Of a stretch of DNA of 54,166 bases, positions 37,709-45,952 are shown piece after piece. Made by a program: the position numbers and the translations under genes. The stretch's first letter is position 1. Every line of letters starts with the position of its first letter. The notes below the pieces were generated by a model. The model did not search any database, was not told the DNA's origin, and was given only the letters and a program-made list of their open reading frames with translations. The stretch lies in contig JAISQE010000042.1 of the NCBI GenBank assembly GCA_031274425.1, positions 1 to 54,166 on the forward strand, read 5' to 3'. The DNA is from Synergistaceae bacterium. GTDB taxonomy: Bacteria > Synergistota > Synergistia > Synergistales > Aminobacteriaceae.

Positions 37709-38695
37709 CTATCGCCCGCCTCCAAACATCTCGACCAGGAGCCCGTGGCGAAGGCCGTTGATGCTCACTTGAAAGGAGCCGACCCCCAAAACGTCGAGAG
37801 CGCACTGCACAATACACGCGCTGCCGAGAACGATGTCCGCCCGTTTGGGAGGCAGACCCGCAATCTTCATTCGCTCGGCCAGCGTGGAACTCGCGTAGCG
37901 CTCCACCTGCTCGTCCACATCGCCCCGCGTCAAAAAAACCCCGTTGATCGCCTCGGAGCTAAAGGACGAAAGTCCCAGTTTGACGGAGGCGATGGCGGTC
38001 ACCCCACCGCCCAGGCCGATGACGAAGGGAGAAAATTTCCGGCAAAACAAGCCGTAGGCGGCGAACAGCCCTCGAATATGCTCCCGCGCCGACTCCACCG
38101 ATCCCGGCTTCACGGGATCCGAGTCAAAAAATTTTTCGGTCAGCCGCACCGCCCCGACGGGAATGCTCGTGGATTCCATTATATGGGAATCGGAGCCCAG
38201 AATAAACTCCGTGCTACCGCCCCCGGTGTCGAAAACCGCCATGTCTCCCTCGTTCTTGTCTTTCACACTCAAACCGTGAATCGCCCCCAACCAGGCCAGG
38301 CGCGCCTCTTCCTCGCCGGAGAGGATTTCGACCGCGATGCCGGTGCGCTCACGCACCCGGCGGACAAAATCTTCCGCATTTCTCGCGGCGCGCAACGCCA
38401 TCGTCCCGACTAAACGGGGCCTGGTACCCATTTCTCCCGCCAGGCGCACCAACCTCCACACGACGTCGACCCCGTATTTCATCGTTTTCTCGTCGATGAG
38501 CCCCTGTTCCAATCCTTGACCCAGCCGAACGACCTCGGTCGTGTCGACCAAGGTGCGTATCGTCTCTCCCCGTTTGCGGGCAACCCTCAGTTTGATCGAG
38601 TTGCTGCCGATGTCGATAACCGCCTTCGTGTCCCGGACGCTTTTAAGACGCCACGCTCTTCCGAAACGCGGAGGAATCTTTCCGCCCGCCATCAT
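37709..38695 (-). CDS. Ppx/GppA family exopolyphosphatase or pppGpp phosphatase
   Basis: The 328-residue protein is a single-module Ppx/GppA phosphatase of the acetate/hsp70-like fold. It has AVIDIGSNSIKLRVA at the N-terminus, ILSGEEEARLAW, VFDTGGGSTEFI and the GLGGGVTAIA segment. Family members hydrolyse polyphosphate or guanosine pentaphosphate; the sequence does not tell which. The ATG overlaps the stop of the upstream YibE/F gene (ATGA), showing coupling. Confidence 0.88.
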   Translation of the reverse strand: MMAGGKIPPRFGRAWRLKSVRDTKAVIDIGSNSIKLRVARKRGETIRTLVDTTEVVRLGQGLEQGLIDEKTMKYGVDVVWRLVRLAGEMGTRPRLVGTMALRAARNAEDFVRRVRERTGIAVEILSGEEEARLAWLGAIHGLSVKDKNEGDMAVFDTGGGSTEFILGSDSHIMESTSIPVGAVRLTEKFFDSDPVKPGSVESAREHIRGLFAAYGLFCRKFSPFVIGLGGGVTAIASVKLGLSSFSSEAINGVFLTRGDVDEQVERYASSTLAERMKIAGLPPKRADIVLGSACIVQCALDVLGVGSFQVSINGLRHGLLVEMFGGGR

Positions 38696-39897
38696 TCGTT
38701 CTCCGGAGGAGTGAGGGCGTCGAAACCCCGGCCCGCCTTCCGGGCGTTAAACAGAACAAAAAACGTGGCGGTTATCGGGATCGTCAAGAGCAACCCCGAC
38801 GTTCCCGCAAGGCTCTGAACGATTTCCTGGCTCACGTAAGGGTCGTTCATCAGGCCCCAAAAATTCACGCCCGCGTTGGCGATCAGAATCGCTATGGGCA
38901 AAGACGTCCCTATATACGCCAGAATAAGCGTGTTGATCATGCTGCCCAATACCTCCGAGCCCACCCGTATGCCCGCGGCCCAAAGACGGAGCCGCTCTAT
39001 CTCGGAGTCGTATTCGACGAGTTCCGACATGGCGGCCGTTATGGAGATGCCCACGTCCAACACGGCCCCGATGGCGCTGATGATGACGGACGAGAGCAGA
39101 ATGCCCTTGATGTTTATCCCCGCTATCGTGGTGACCAACAGGGAGGCGCTCTCTCCCGCCAACCCGGACACCTGCCAGATCTCTATCATGAGGGCCCCGA
39201 GCAGGAACGCCCCCGATACCCCGCCGAGGCTCCCCAGCAGGACCACCGCTCGGGCTTGTTTCCGATGAACGACGCAGAAGACGGTGGCGGCGGAGATGAA
39301 AAACACGGCAAGAAAGGCCAGAGGCACGGGAGGCGCTCCTTTAACGACCAGGGGAATGTAACCCCACAAAAGGCAGGCGACGGAGACCCCCAACCCGAGC
39401 AAAGCCCTCGCTCCGACGCGCCCGGTAAAGGCGATCAAACACCCGCAGGCGAACACGACCACGCCGATGACCGAGGGGATACGGAAAACATCCGCTATCG
39501 AATATTGCATCGAGCCATCGTCAAAAACGTCAACAATGAGGATGTATCGACGCCCCTTCTTCAACTCCGTGCCGTTGTCTTCCATTTGAGTCACGACGAT
39601 CGAAAAGGTTTCCTCTTTTTGTTCTCCCGTCAAAACCTGTATTGCCAGCTCCGTCTCCACGGTCCGAAAGGGCTCGTCGTCCTCCGGGGAAAGAATTTTC
39701 GCGTCGCCGATGTCCACGACCTCGACGACAAGAGATTCGCTCGTGTCCCAGATCCGCAGCGTCCAAAAATCCACGGCGGAGTAGACCGCGACCATCGACA
39801 GCACCGCTAGAGCAAAGCGAAACAAATACCCTTTGTAGTCGATATTCAGGTCCTCCATGATTCCGCTGATCTCGATCGTTGCAAAATTCAATTTCAT
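38692..39897 (-). CDS. YibE/F family membrane protein
   Basis: The product (401 residues from 39897) has one N-terminal transmembrane helix, a soluble beta domain (about 50-150) and then about eight helices. The family signature region includes LLVTTIAGINIKGILLSSVIISAIGAVLDVGISI and GTSLPIAILIANAG. The function of YibE/F proteins is not established. The start is uncertain: an ATG at 39897 has GGAGGAG very close, and an ATG at 39858 lacks a good site. It is probably the first gene of the operon running to 33891. Confidence 0.85.
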   Translation of the reverse strand: MKLNFATIEISGIMEDLNIDYKGYLFRFALAVLSMVAVYSAVDFWTLRIWDTSESLVVEVVDIGDAKILSPEDDEPFRTVETELAIQVLTGEQKEETFSIVVTQMEDNGTELKKGRRYILIVDVFDDGSMQYSIADVFRIPSVIGVVVFACGCLIAFTGRVGARALLGLGVSVACLLWGYIPLVVKGAPPVPLAFLAVFFISAATVFCVVHRKQARAVVLLGSLGGVSGAFLLGALMIEIWQVSGLAGESASLLVTTIAGINIKGILLSSVIISAIGAVLDVGISITAAMSELVEYDSEIERLRLWAAGIRVGSEVLGSMINTLILAYIGTSLPIAILIANAGVNFWGLMNDPYVSQEIVQSLAGTSGLLLTIPITATFFVLFNARKAGRGFDALTPPENE

Positions 39898-40037
39898 TCT
39901 CCTCCATAAAGTCGATCGGAACGAAAAACGCCTGTTCTCCATCTCGTCGAGCGGTCTCCATAATAACAGATTTTCGTTTCCAAACGCCTCCCCCACGACA
40001 TCGCGCAACTTTTTCACTTTAAACCACAAGAGCTTCA

Positions 40038-40066
40038 TTGACTCTATCGTTATTTTTGCCTATAAT
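40038..40066 (+). promoter_or_regulatory. sigma-70 type promoter upstream of Tyr-rich peptide gene
   Basis: TTGACT and TATAAT separated by exactly 17 bases form a near-consensus promoter pointing toward the gene at 40216, about 150 bases downstream. Confidence 0.7.
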
Positions 40067-40105
40067 GGTCCCACTTTAAAGGATACGTTCAGATTGTTGC
40101 TTGGT

Positions 40106-40135
40106 ATGACGAAACTAAAAATTATGTAGTATAAT
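40106..40135 (+). promoter_or_regulatory. second promoter candidate upstream of Tyr-rich peptide gene
   Basis: A perfect TATAAT with a weaker -35 ATGACG at 18 bases lies 80 bases before the gene. Either this or the upstream promoter could be the main start. Confidence 0.5.
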
Positions 40136-40215
40136 GGCAACAAGTAATAGCAGGAGAGAGTTCCCCTTTCCTGGGAATCTTATCTAAATATATAAAGTCG
40201 AGGAGGTTGTTTCGG

Positions 40216-40458
40216 ATGAAAAAAATCGTGTTGGCTTTGTTGGTGTTGGCATTTTTAAGTGTGGCTGGAGCTGCCCTGGCTGGCGGGTATGTCGCGTACG
40301 GCCCTCCTTATTATTACGCTCCGCGTTACTACGCGCCTCCCGCTTACGTTCCCTATTATCCCGCCCCGAGGCCCGTGTACGTTCCTTACGACGGATATTA
40401 CTATCGTCCTTACTACCGTCATCATCCTTATTATTACGCTCCTCCCTGCCATTATTAG
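40216..40458 (+). CDS. secreted tyrosine/proline-rich small protein
   Basis: The 80-residue precursor has a clean signal peptide (MKKIVLALLVLAFLSV, cleavage near ALA-GG). The mature 58 residues are dominated by Tyr and Pro in units such as YYAPRYYAPPAYVPYYPAP and YYRPYYRHHPYYYAPP, ending CHY. GAGGAGG sits nine bases upstream of the ATG and strong promoter elements precede it, suggesting high expression. Low-complexity Tyr/Pro proteins occur in envelopes and cell-surface layers; His and Cys at the end might bind metal or crosslink. No family is recognised. Confidence 0.8.
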   Translation: MKKIVLALLVLAFLSVAGAALAGGYVAYGPPYYYAPRYYAPPAYVPYYPAPRPVYVPYDGYYYRPYYRHHPYYYAPPCHY

Positions 40459-40564
40459 CATAGCGATTCCAGATCGGGGAATTTGGAACACGGCAGGCGA
40501 CACGACGGCATGATGAAGAAAGAAAGACAATTAAGAAAGATTATGAGTAAAATTTAAGAAAAAC

Positions 40565-40593
40565 TTGACTTTAGCGGCAATATGTTTTAGCAT
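40565..40593 (+). promoter_or_regulatory. promoter of the attenuated symporter transcript
   Basis: TTGACT and TAGCAT are separated by 17 bases. The -10 is weaker (four of six), but the placement 50 bases before the leader peptide's ribosome site is right. Confidence 0.55.
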
Positions 40594-40646
40594 AGCGTTC
40601 TGTCAACGCTGTCGTTGAAAATTAAAAAGAGGCGGAGGTGAACCGT

Positions 40647-40751
40647 ATGTTTGTGATGTCGAAAATTTCGGTAGCGTATTTTTATTTTTACGGATTTACA
40701 ACATGCGGGGATCCCAGTCGAATGAGGATCGGTGCAACTCTCGCCTGTTGA
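40647..40751 (+). CDS. aromatic-codon leader peptide of symporter attenuator
   Basis: A 34-residue peptide starts at an ATG with GGAGGTG upstream. It reads MFVMSKISVAYFYFYGFTT and continues to a TGA at 40749. Six aromatic codons lie within seven (Tyr-Phe-Tyr-Phe-Tyr-Gly-Phe, 40677-40697), the hallmark of attenuator leaders such as the phenylalanine operon leader. Stalling here would leave 40713-40719 free to pair with 40771-40779 and block the terminator that follows. I infer control by Tyr/Phe supply. The pattern is direct sequence evidence; the sensing role is inference. Confidence 0.75.
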   Translation: MFVMSKISVAYFYFYGFTTCGDPSRMRIGATLAC

Positions 40752-40774
40752 ACCCGATCGAACTTCAAAAGACT

Positions 40775-40816
40775 GAGGGCTTCCTCGCAAGATACGCGAA
40801 GGAAGCCCTCTTTTTT
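40775..40816 (+). terminator. attenuator terminator before the symporter
   Basis: GAGGGCTTCCT (40775-40785) pairs perfectly with AGGAAGCCCTC (40800-40810), with three more pairs inside past a bulged A, followed directly by six T. It is the strongest intrinsic terminator of the window. It lies between the leader peptide and the symporter. An alternative pairing of CCCAGTC (40713-40719) with 40771-40779 would remove its left arm. Confidence 0.9.
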
Positions 40817-40942
40817 GTTCCAAATTTATTTATGGAGGACTTGGGAAAAGAGGTTTTGGGAAAGGAGGATGTTTGTTTTTTATCAAACGCTCGGTCGCGT
40901 ATTTTTTAAATTTATCGTTTCTATTCGAAGGAGAGAGAAAAA

Positions 40943-42409
40943 ATGCAAATGAACATTCCATTGGTGATTTTGATCGGGTATGGGATCGTATTGAGCTTGT
41001 TGTCCTGGAAAGCCACGCAGATCCAAAAAAGCGGCAGCGGCGGGAAAGTGCTGAATTACCTATTGGCCGGGCAGAAGCTGCCTGCGATACTGGTCGCCGT
41101 GATGCTCACGGGACTCGCCGTAGGCGGAGCCTCGACCGTGGGAGTGGCGGAACAAGCCTACAAAGTCGGGCTCTCCGCGGGCTGGTATAACGGGGCCTGG
41201 GGTACGGGCGGCATCGTCGTGGGGCTCATTTTGGCCGCGAAGTATCGCCGCATGAGTCAGCGCACGGTCCCCGAGATGATGGGAACGGCCTTCGGAGGCA
41301 GCGCCCGCCTGATCGGCGTCGTCGCGCAGCTTTTGATCATGATGACCATCACGTCCCTCCAGTACGTGGCGGGCGGGGCGATCCTGGCCTCGATGCTGCC
41401 CGATATCTTCACGCTCAACACGGGTATGCTGGCCTCCGCCGTGGTCTTCATCGGCATCACGTTGTCCGGGGGGTACTGGGCTAGCGGGTTGACCAACGTG
41501 GTGAACGTCATCATCATCTATATTGGAATCTTCGCCGCCCTCTTCTATGGATTCGAGAGTTTGGGCGGGTTCGAGGCCGTCGTTCAGGCCCTTCCCCCCG
41601 AGGGAACCTGGTTCGACCCCGTAAGCGGCATCGGCGTGGCGATCTTCGCGGGATGGATGGCCGTTATGATCACGATGGCCTGCACAACACAGGCCGTGGT
41701 ACAGATCTCCCTGGCAGCAAAAGACGAAAAAACGGCGCGCAACGGGTTCATCATCGGCGGACTCTTGACCCTGCCCGCGGGATTCCTGTGCGCGTTCTTC
41801 GGGATCATGGCAGCCGCGAAGTTTCCCGATCTCGCCAACCCCGCTCTCGCCCTTCCCACCATTGCCGCAAGCATCAGCCCCCTGGTCGGCGGCATTTTTC
41901 TCGCCGGACTCTGGGCCGCCGACGTCTCCACCGCCGTCGGGCTTTTGATGGGTTGCTCCACTCTCCTGGTTCAAGACGTCTGGAAGCGCATGAGCGCCAA
42001 AACGTTTTCTCCGAGCACCGAGCTTCTGATCTCCCGCCTCGCGGTTTTTTTGGTCAGCGTTTGCTCCCTGGGCCTGGCGATGACCGTCGTCGGGATATTG
42101 CGAACCATCACCTCGGCTCTGGCGATCACCACGTCGTTCACGCTCCTGATTCTGGCAAACCTCTACGCGCCGCGTCTTTGCAAAAAATCCGCCGGATTCT
42201 GGACGATCTTGGCCTCGCTGATCGTCTGGGGGCTTTGGACCTATGTCCCCTCCACACGCATCGGGCCGCACCTGATCTACCTGGAATGGATCGTCTGTTT
42301 GATCGTATTCGGGCTGACCTACGTCCTCGACAGCCGCCCAGCCGCGGCTCTTTTACCGCCGGAGGCATCGAAACCGGAGGTTCCCGGCCCCGCCGTTTCG
42401 TTCGACTGA
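40943..42409 (+). CDS. sodium:solute symporter family transporter
   Basis: The 488-residue protein has about 13 hydrophobic segments of the SSS family (Na+-coupled uptake). Typical segments are AVMLTGLAVGGASTVGVAEQAYKVGLSAGWYNGAWG, TVPEMMGTAFG, VNVIIIYIGIFAALFYG and GLWAADVSTAVGLLMGCSTLLVQDVW. The start ATG at 40943 has GAAGGAGAG upstream. The preceding leader peptide with a Tyr/Phe run suggests an aromatic amino acid or related substrate. SSS members with such a substrate are not common, so this rests on the regulator only. Confidence 0.9.
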   Translation: MQMNIPLVILIGYGIVLSLLSWKATQIQKSGSGGKVLNYLLAGQKLPAILVAVMLTGLAVGGASTVGVAEQAYKVGLSAGWYNGAWGTGGIVVGLILAAKYRRMSQRTVPEMMGTAFGGSARLIGVVAQLLIMMTITSLQYVAGGAILASMLPDIFTLNTGMLASAVVFIGITLSGGYWASGLTNVVNVIIIYIGIFAALFYGFESLGGFEAVVQALPPEGTWFDPVSGIGVAIFAGWMAVMITMACTTQAVVQISLAAKDEKTARNGFIIGGLLTLPAGFLCAFFGIMAAAKFPDLANPALALPTIAASISPLVGGIFLAGLWAADVSTAVGLLMGCSTLLVQDVWKRMSAKTFSPSTELLISRLAVFLVSVCSLGLAMTVVGILRTITSALAITTSFTLLILANLYAPRLCKKSAGFWTILASLIVWGLWTYVPSTRIGPHLIYLEWIVCLIVFGLTYVLDSRPAAALLPPEASKPEVPGPAVSFD

Positions 42410-42441
42410 GAAAGCGGCAAAACTTTCGTAAACGTTCAAGC

Positions 42442-42474
42442 TCAGGGGGACCGGAGTTCGTTCGGCTCCCCTGA
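42442..42474 (+). terminator. hairpin downstream of the symporter
   Basis: TCAGGGG pairs with CCCCTGA, and the stem extends inward with one mismatch. No T-tract follows (AAACTTCTTGG), so it is only a candidate terminator or mRNA-end stabiliser. Nothing else is seen from here to the cysK leader peptide. Confidence 0.45.
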
Positions 42475-42623
42475 AACTTCTTGGAGCGGCTTGTTTGAAC
42501 GGAACTGGATGCATAGAGCTTGAACGGATCGATCGAAAAGCGCTATTGACAGAGAGGGCCATGAGTTCTATTATATCCTACTAAATTTATCAATTTTATC
42601 GATGCAAATTGAGGGGTGACACT

Positions 42624-42749
42624 ATGCGAAGTTTTTTACGAAAACTGCTGAGGTTACAGTTCTGTAGCGGCCAGATGTGTTGTTGTCATCGTTTTCCGCG
42701 ACAGGGCGCGTCGGGAATTTTCCGCACATCGATCGTCAATCCATTATAA
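42624..42749 (+). CDS. cysteine-codon leader peptide upstream of cysK
   Basis: A 41-residue reading frame starts at an ATG with GAGGGGTGAC upstream and ends at a TAA 24 bases before cysK. It reads MRSFLRKLLRLQFCSGQMCC and continues CHRFPRQG, with three consecutive Cys codons at 42678-42686 and another at 42663. Cys-run upstream frames control cysteine and sulfate genes elsewhere by ribosome stalling, and here the downstream genes make cysteine. A clear intrinsic terminator is not seen in the 24-base gap, so control may be by translation or Rho. The peptide is too arginine-rich and short to be a catalyst. Confidence 0.72.
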   Translation: MRSFLRKLLRLQFCSGQMCCCHRFPRQGASGIFRTSIVNPL

Positions 42750-42773
42750 TTAACGACAAAGGAGATTGTTTCT

Positions 42774-43703
42774 ATGCCAATATATTCGAAAATCACGGAC
42801 TTGATCGGCAAAACCCCGTTGCTTGAGCTGGCGGGTTATGGAGCGAAAAATGGAATTTCGGCTAAGATCGTCGCAAAGCTTGAATATTTCAATCCCGCGG
42901 GGAGCGTCAAAGACCGTATCGCCAAGGCGATGATCGAGGACGCGGAAGCCAAGGGTCTGTTGAAGCCGAACGCGGTCATCATCGAGCCGACCAGCGGCAA
43001 TACGGGTATCGGCCTTGCGGCCGTCGCCGCGTCCCGAGGGTATAGAATCATTTTGACGATGCCGGAAACCATGAGCGTCGAGCGCCGCAACCTTCTCAAG
43101 GCGTACGGGGCGGAAGTGGTGTTGACGGAGGGAGCCAAGGGAATGAAGGGCGCGATCGCGAAGGCCGACGAATTGGCGCAGACGACGCCGGGCAGCTTTA
43201 TTCCGAGTCAGTTTACAAACCCGGCCAACCCCGCCATCCACCGCAGCACGACGGGCCCGGAGATCTGGGAGGACACGGAGGGCAAAGTCGACTTTTTCAT
43301 TTCCGGCATCGGCACGGGCGGCACGATCACGGGAGCCGGGGAGTTTTTGAAATCGAAAAACCCGAATATTCAAATCGTGGCGGTGGAGCCCGCGGGATCT
43401 CCCGTGCTTTCCAAAGGTACGCCCGGATCGCACAAAATCCAGGGCCTCGGGGCGGGTTTCGTTCCTGACGTGCTGGACACGAGCATCTACAGCGAGGTCA
43501 TCGCCGTCGAGGACAAAGACGCCTTTGCGGCGGGACGGGAGATCGCCAGGACGGAGGGGTTGCTTGTGGGCATTTCATCCGGGGCTGCCGCATGGGCCGC
43601 GACGCAGATCGGCAAACGCCCCGAAAACGCGGGGAAAATAATCGTCGCGCTGTTGCCGGATACGGGCGAACGCTACCTTTCCACACCCATGTTTTCGGAG
43701 TAG
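42774..43703 (+). CDS. cysK: cysteine synthase CysK
   Basis: CysK (O-acetylserine sulfhydrylase) makes cysteine from O-acetylserine and sulfide. The 309-residue protein has the PLP lysine in NPAGSVKDR (Lys46), the substrate loop PTSGNTGIG, and the phosphate-binding [16 protein letters not shown] precedes the ATG. It opens an operon with mnmA, cysE and larE, so cysteine synthesis is linked to two sulfur-transfer enzymes. A Cys-rich leader peptide lies directly upstream. Confidence 0.97.
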   Translation: MPIYSKITDLIGKTPLLELAGYGAKNGISAKIVAKLEYFNPAGSVKDRIAKAMIEDAEAKGLLKPNAVIIEPTSGNTGIGLAAVAASRGYRIILTMPETMSVERRNLLKAYGAEVVLTEGAKGMKGAIAKADELAQTTPGSFIPSQFTNPANPAIHRSTTGPEIWEDTEGKVDFFISGIGTGGTITGAGEFLKSKNPNIQIVAVEPAGSPVLSKGTPGSHKIQGLGAGFVPDVLDTSIYSEVIAVEDKDAFAAGREIARTEGLLVGISSGAAAWAATQIGKRPENAGKIIVALLPDTGERYLSTPMFSE

Positions 43704-43794
43704 AGAGCCGCGGGGTCGGTTTTTAGAAAAGCGCCGAGGGAACGCGAACCGGCGCCAAGTTGTAAGAAAGGCACATGAGTTTTTCGTTGGGTCG

Positions 43795-44868
43795 ATGAAT
43801 CGAAATGCTATGATCGCGATGAGCGGCGGCGTGGACAGTTCCGTCGCCGCCTATTTGATGAAAGAGCGTGGTTTCGACTGCATCGGAACCACAATGAAGT
43901 TGTTTTCAAACGAGGACGTCGGAATCGATCGGGACGACGTCTGTTGTTCGTTGAAGGACACGGAGGACGCCCGCGCCGTGGCCTATCGGTTGGGGATCCC
44001 CCACTATGTTTTCAACTTTTCGGCCGATTTCATCGATCGGGTGATCCGAAGGTTTGTGGAGGCCTATGAAAATGGCCGCACGCCGAATCCGTGCATTGAC
44101 TGCAACCGCTACATCAAGTTCGACAGACTCTTCTCGCGGGCGAGGGAGTTGGAGTATGCTTTTGTCGTGACGGGACATTACGCGCGTATCGAACGCGACG
44201 CGGCGGGGCGTTTCCTTTTGAAAAAAGCGCTGGACGACGCGAAGGATCAGAGCTACTTTCTTTACTCGATGACGCAGGAGCAGTTGGCGCATACGCTTTT
44301 CCCTTTGGGGGAAATTCGAAAGAAGGACGTCAGGGAAATCGCGTTGGCGCAGGGCTTCATCAACGCGAAAAAACACGAGAGTCAAGACGTGTGTTTCGTC
44401 TCGAACGGAGATTACGCGAATTTTATCGAACACTATACGGGCAAGCGTTACGCGCCCGGGAATTTTATCGACGTGAACGGCAACGTGTTGGGGCGGCACA
44501 AAGGGTTGATTCGTTACACCATCGGGCAGCGCAAAGGACTCGGGCTTTCATTTTCCCGCCCGATGTACGTCCGCGAAAAAAATGTCGTGGACAACACGGT
44601 CACCCTTGGCGACGACAATCTTCTGTACTCGAAGACTTTGTTTGCCGATGATCTCAACTGGATCGCGCCCCCGCCCTCGCCCGTCGTCAGGGTCAAAGCC
44701 AAGACCCGATACAGGCAGCCCGAGCAGGAGGCCACGGTTTGGATCGAAAACGACGGAATACGCGTCGAGTTCGACGAACCGCAGCGGGCTCTTGCCGCCG
44801 GACAAGCGGTCGTCCTCTACGACGGGGACGTCGTCGTCGGAGGAGGCACGATCATCGGCGCGGCCTGA
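43795..44868 (+). CDS. mnmA: tRNA-specific 2-thiouridylase MnmA
   Basis: MnmA installs 2-thiouridine at the wobble position of Glu, Gln and Lys tRNAs. The 357-residue protein has the PP-loop SGGVDSS (10-16), the catalytic cysteine in TPNPCIDCN (Cys100) and the persulfide-receiving Cys200 in SQDVCF, plus IGQRKGLG. The ribosome site is weak. A GC-rich hairpin (GCGCCG/CGGCGC) lies in the 91-base gap after cysK. Its place beside cysteine genes ties tRNA thiolation to sulfur supply. Confidence 0.94.
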   Translation: MNRNAMIAMSGGVDSSVAAYLMKERGFDCIGTTMKLFSNEDVGIDRDDVCCSLKDTEDARAVAYRLGIPHYVFNFSADFIDRVIRRFVEAYENGRTPNPCIDCNRYIKFDRLFSRARELEYAFVVTGHYARIERDAAGRFLLKKALDDAKDQSYFLYSMTQEQLAHTLFPLGEIRKKDVREIALAQGFINAKKHESQDVCFVSNGDYANFIEHYTGKRYAPGNFIDVNGNVLGRHKGLIRYTIGQRKGLGLSFSRPMYVREKNVVDNTVTLGDDNLLYSKTLFADDLNWIAPPPSPVVRVKAKTRYRQPEQEATVWIENDGIRVEFDEPQRALAAGQAVVLYDGDVVVGGGTIIGAA

Positions 44869-44923
44869 AAACACCTTGCCGCGTCGCAGAGCAATCAATA
44901 TCAATCGAATGGAGTTCTTGCAG

Positions 44924-45883
44924 ATGACAAACTGGAAAACGCAGCCTTATCCAGATATAGAACGAATCGCCGACACGTTTCTCGAAGAGCGTCTCGACGA
45001 TGGCGGCTATGATATCCCCCGCCCGACGGCCAGCATGCCGTCCCTCTCTGAACTGAAAAACCTGATGCATTCTTTACGCGCTCTTTTTTTCCCGGGCTTT
45101 TTCAGCCCTTCCCAGCTTGTCGGCCAATCGTTACGGCATCAGCTCATCTCCGATCTCGACAGGATTTTTCGTGTCCTGGCCGAGCAGATACGCCTGGGTA
45201 TATGTTTTTCCCGCTCCGACGAAAATGAAAAATATGGGAACGAGAAGCATGGGAACGAAAAATCCGACGGCGACGAGATCGCGTTCGATATGGCCAGCGA
45301 CTTCATGAAGGGACTTCCCGCCATCCGCGACCTGCTGGCCAGCGACGTGCTGGCGGCTTACGAGGGGGACCCGGCCGCCAAGAGCAAGGCCGAGACGATA
45401 TTTTGCTACCCGTCGGTGCACATCATGACGAACCACCGCGTGGCGCATCGCCTATACAATCTTTCCGTTCCGGTGATTCCTCGCATCATCAGCGAAATGG
45501 CCCACTCTCGCACCGGCATCGACATCCATCCCGGAGCGTCCATCGACGAGGAGTTTTTCATCGATCACGGCACGGGCGTCGTCATCGGCGAGACCAGCAT
45601 TATCGGAAAACGCTGCAAACTTTATCGAGGCGTCACTCTGGGGGCGTTGTCCTTCCCGAAAAACTCCGACGGGACCCTCATAAAAGGGCTTCCCAGGCAT
45701 CCCATTCTCGAAGATGGGGTGACGGTCTACTCGGGGGCCACGATTCTGGGACGAGTCACGATAGGGGCCGGCTCGCTCATCGGCGGCAACGTCTGGATCA
45801 CGAGCGATATTCCGCCCGGATCGAAAGTCGCGCAACAGCATCTGGTGCCGACGGAGGAGGTCCTTCTGGGAGAAACCCGATAA
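44924..45883 (+). CDS. cysE: serine O-acetyltransferase CysE (EpsC type)
   Basis: The enzyme acetylates serine to O-acetylserine for CysK. The 319-residue product has a long helical N-terminal region (about 180 residues) and a left-handed beta-helix domain with GIDIHPGASIDEEFFIDHGTGVVIGE, RGVTLGALS and ILGRVTIGAGSLIGGNVWI; the long form matches EpsC-type enzymes. GGAG lies nine bases before the chosen ATG at 44924; an in-frame ATG at 44909 is also possible. A short insertion repeats the unit GNEK/YGNEKHGNEKSDGD (near residue 110), from a tandem DNA repeat. No C-terminal inhibitory isoleucine tail is seen. Confidence 0.93.
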   Translation: MTNWKTQPYPDIERIADTFLEERLDDGGYDIPRPTASMPSLSELKNLMHSLRALFFPGFFSPSQLVGQSLRHQLISDLDRIFRVLAEQIRLGICFSRSDENEKYGNEKHGNEKSDGDEIAFDMASDFMKGLPAIRDLLASDVLAAYEGDPAAKSKAETIFCYPSVHIMTNHRVAHRLYNLSVPVIPRIISEMAHSRTGIDIHPGASIDEEFFIDHGTGVVIGETSIIGKRCKLYRGVTLGALSFPKNSDGTLIKGLPRHPILEDGVTVYSGATILGRVTIGAGSLIGGNVWITSDIPPGSKVAQQHLVPTEEVLLGETR

Positions 45884-45952
45884 AGTTGAACGTTTACCGG
45901 TTTTTCCGCATGTTAAAATGCAATATCATACAAGCGTATTGGGGGTTTGTTC

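Noticed and set aside
40703-40909. 68-codon plus-strand frame across the attenuator terminator
   Set aside because: No ribosome site; it runs through a perfect intrinsic terminator. The leader peptide in another phase has a strong ribosome site and explains the region.
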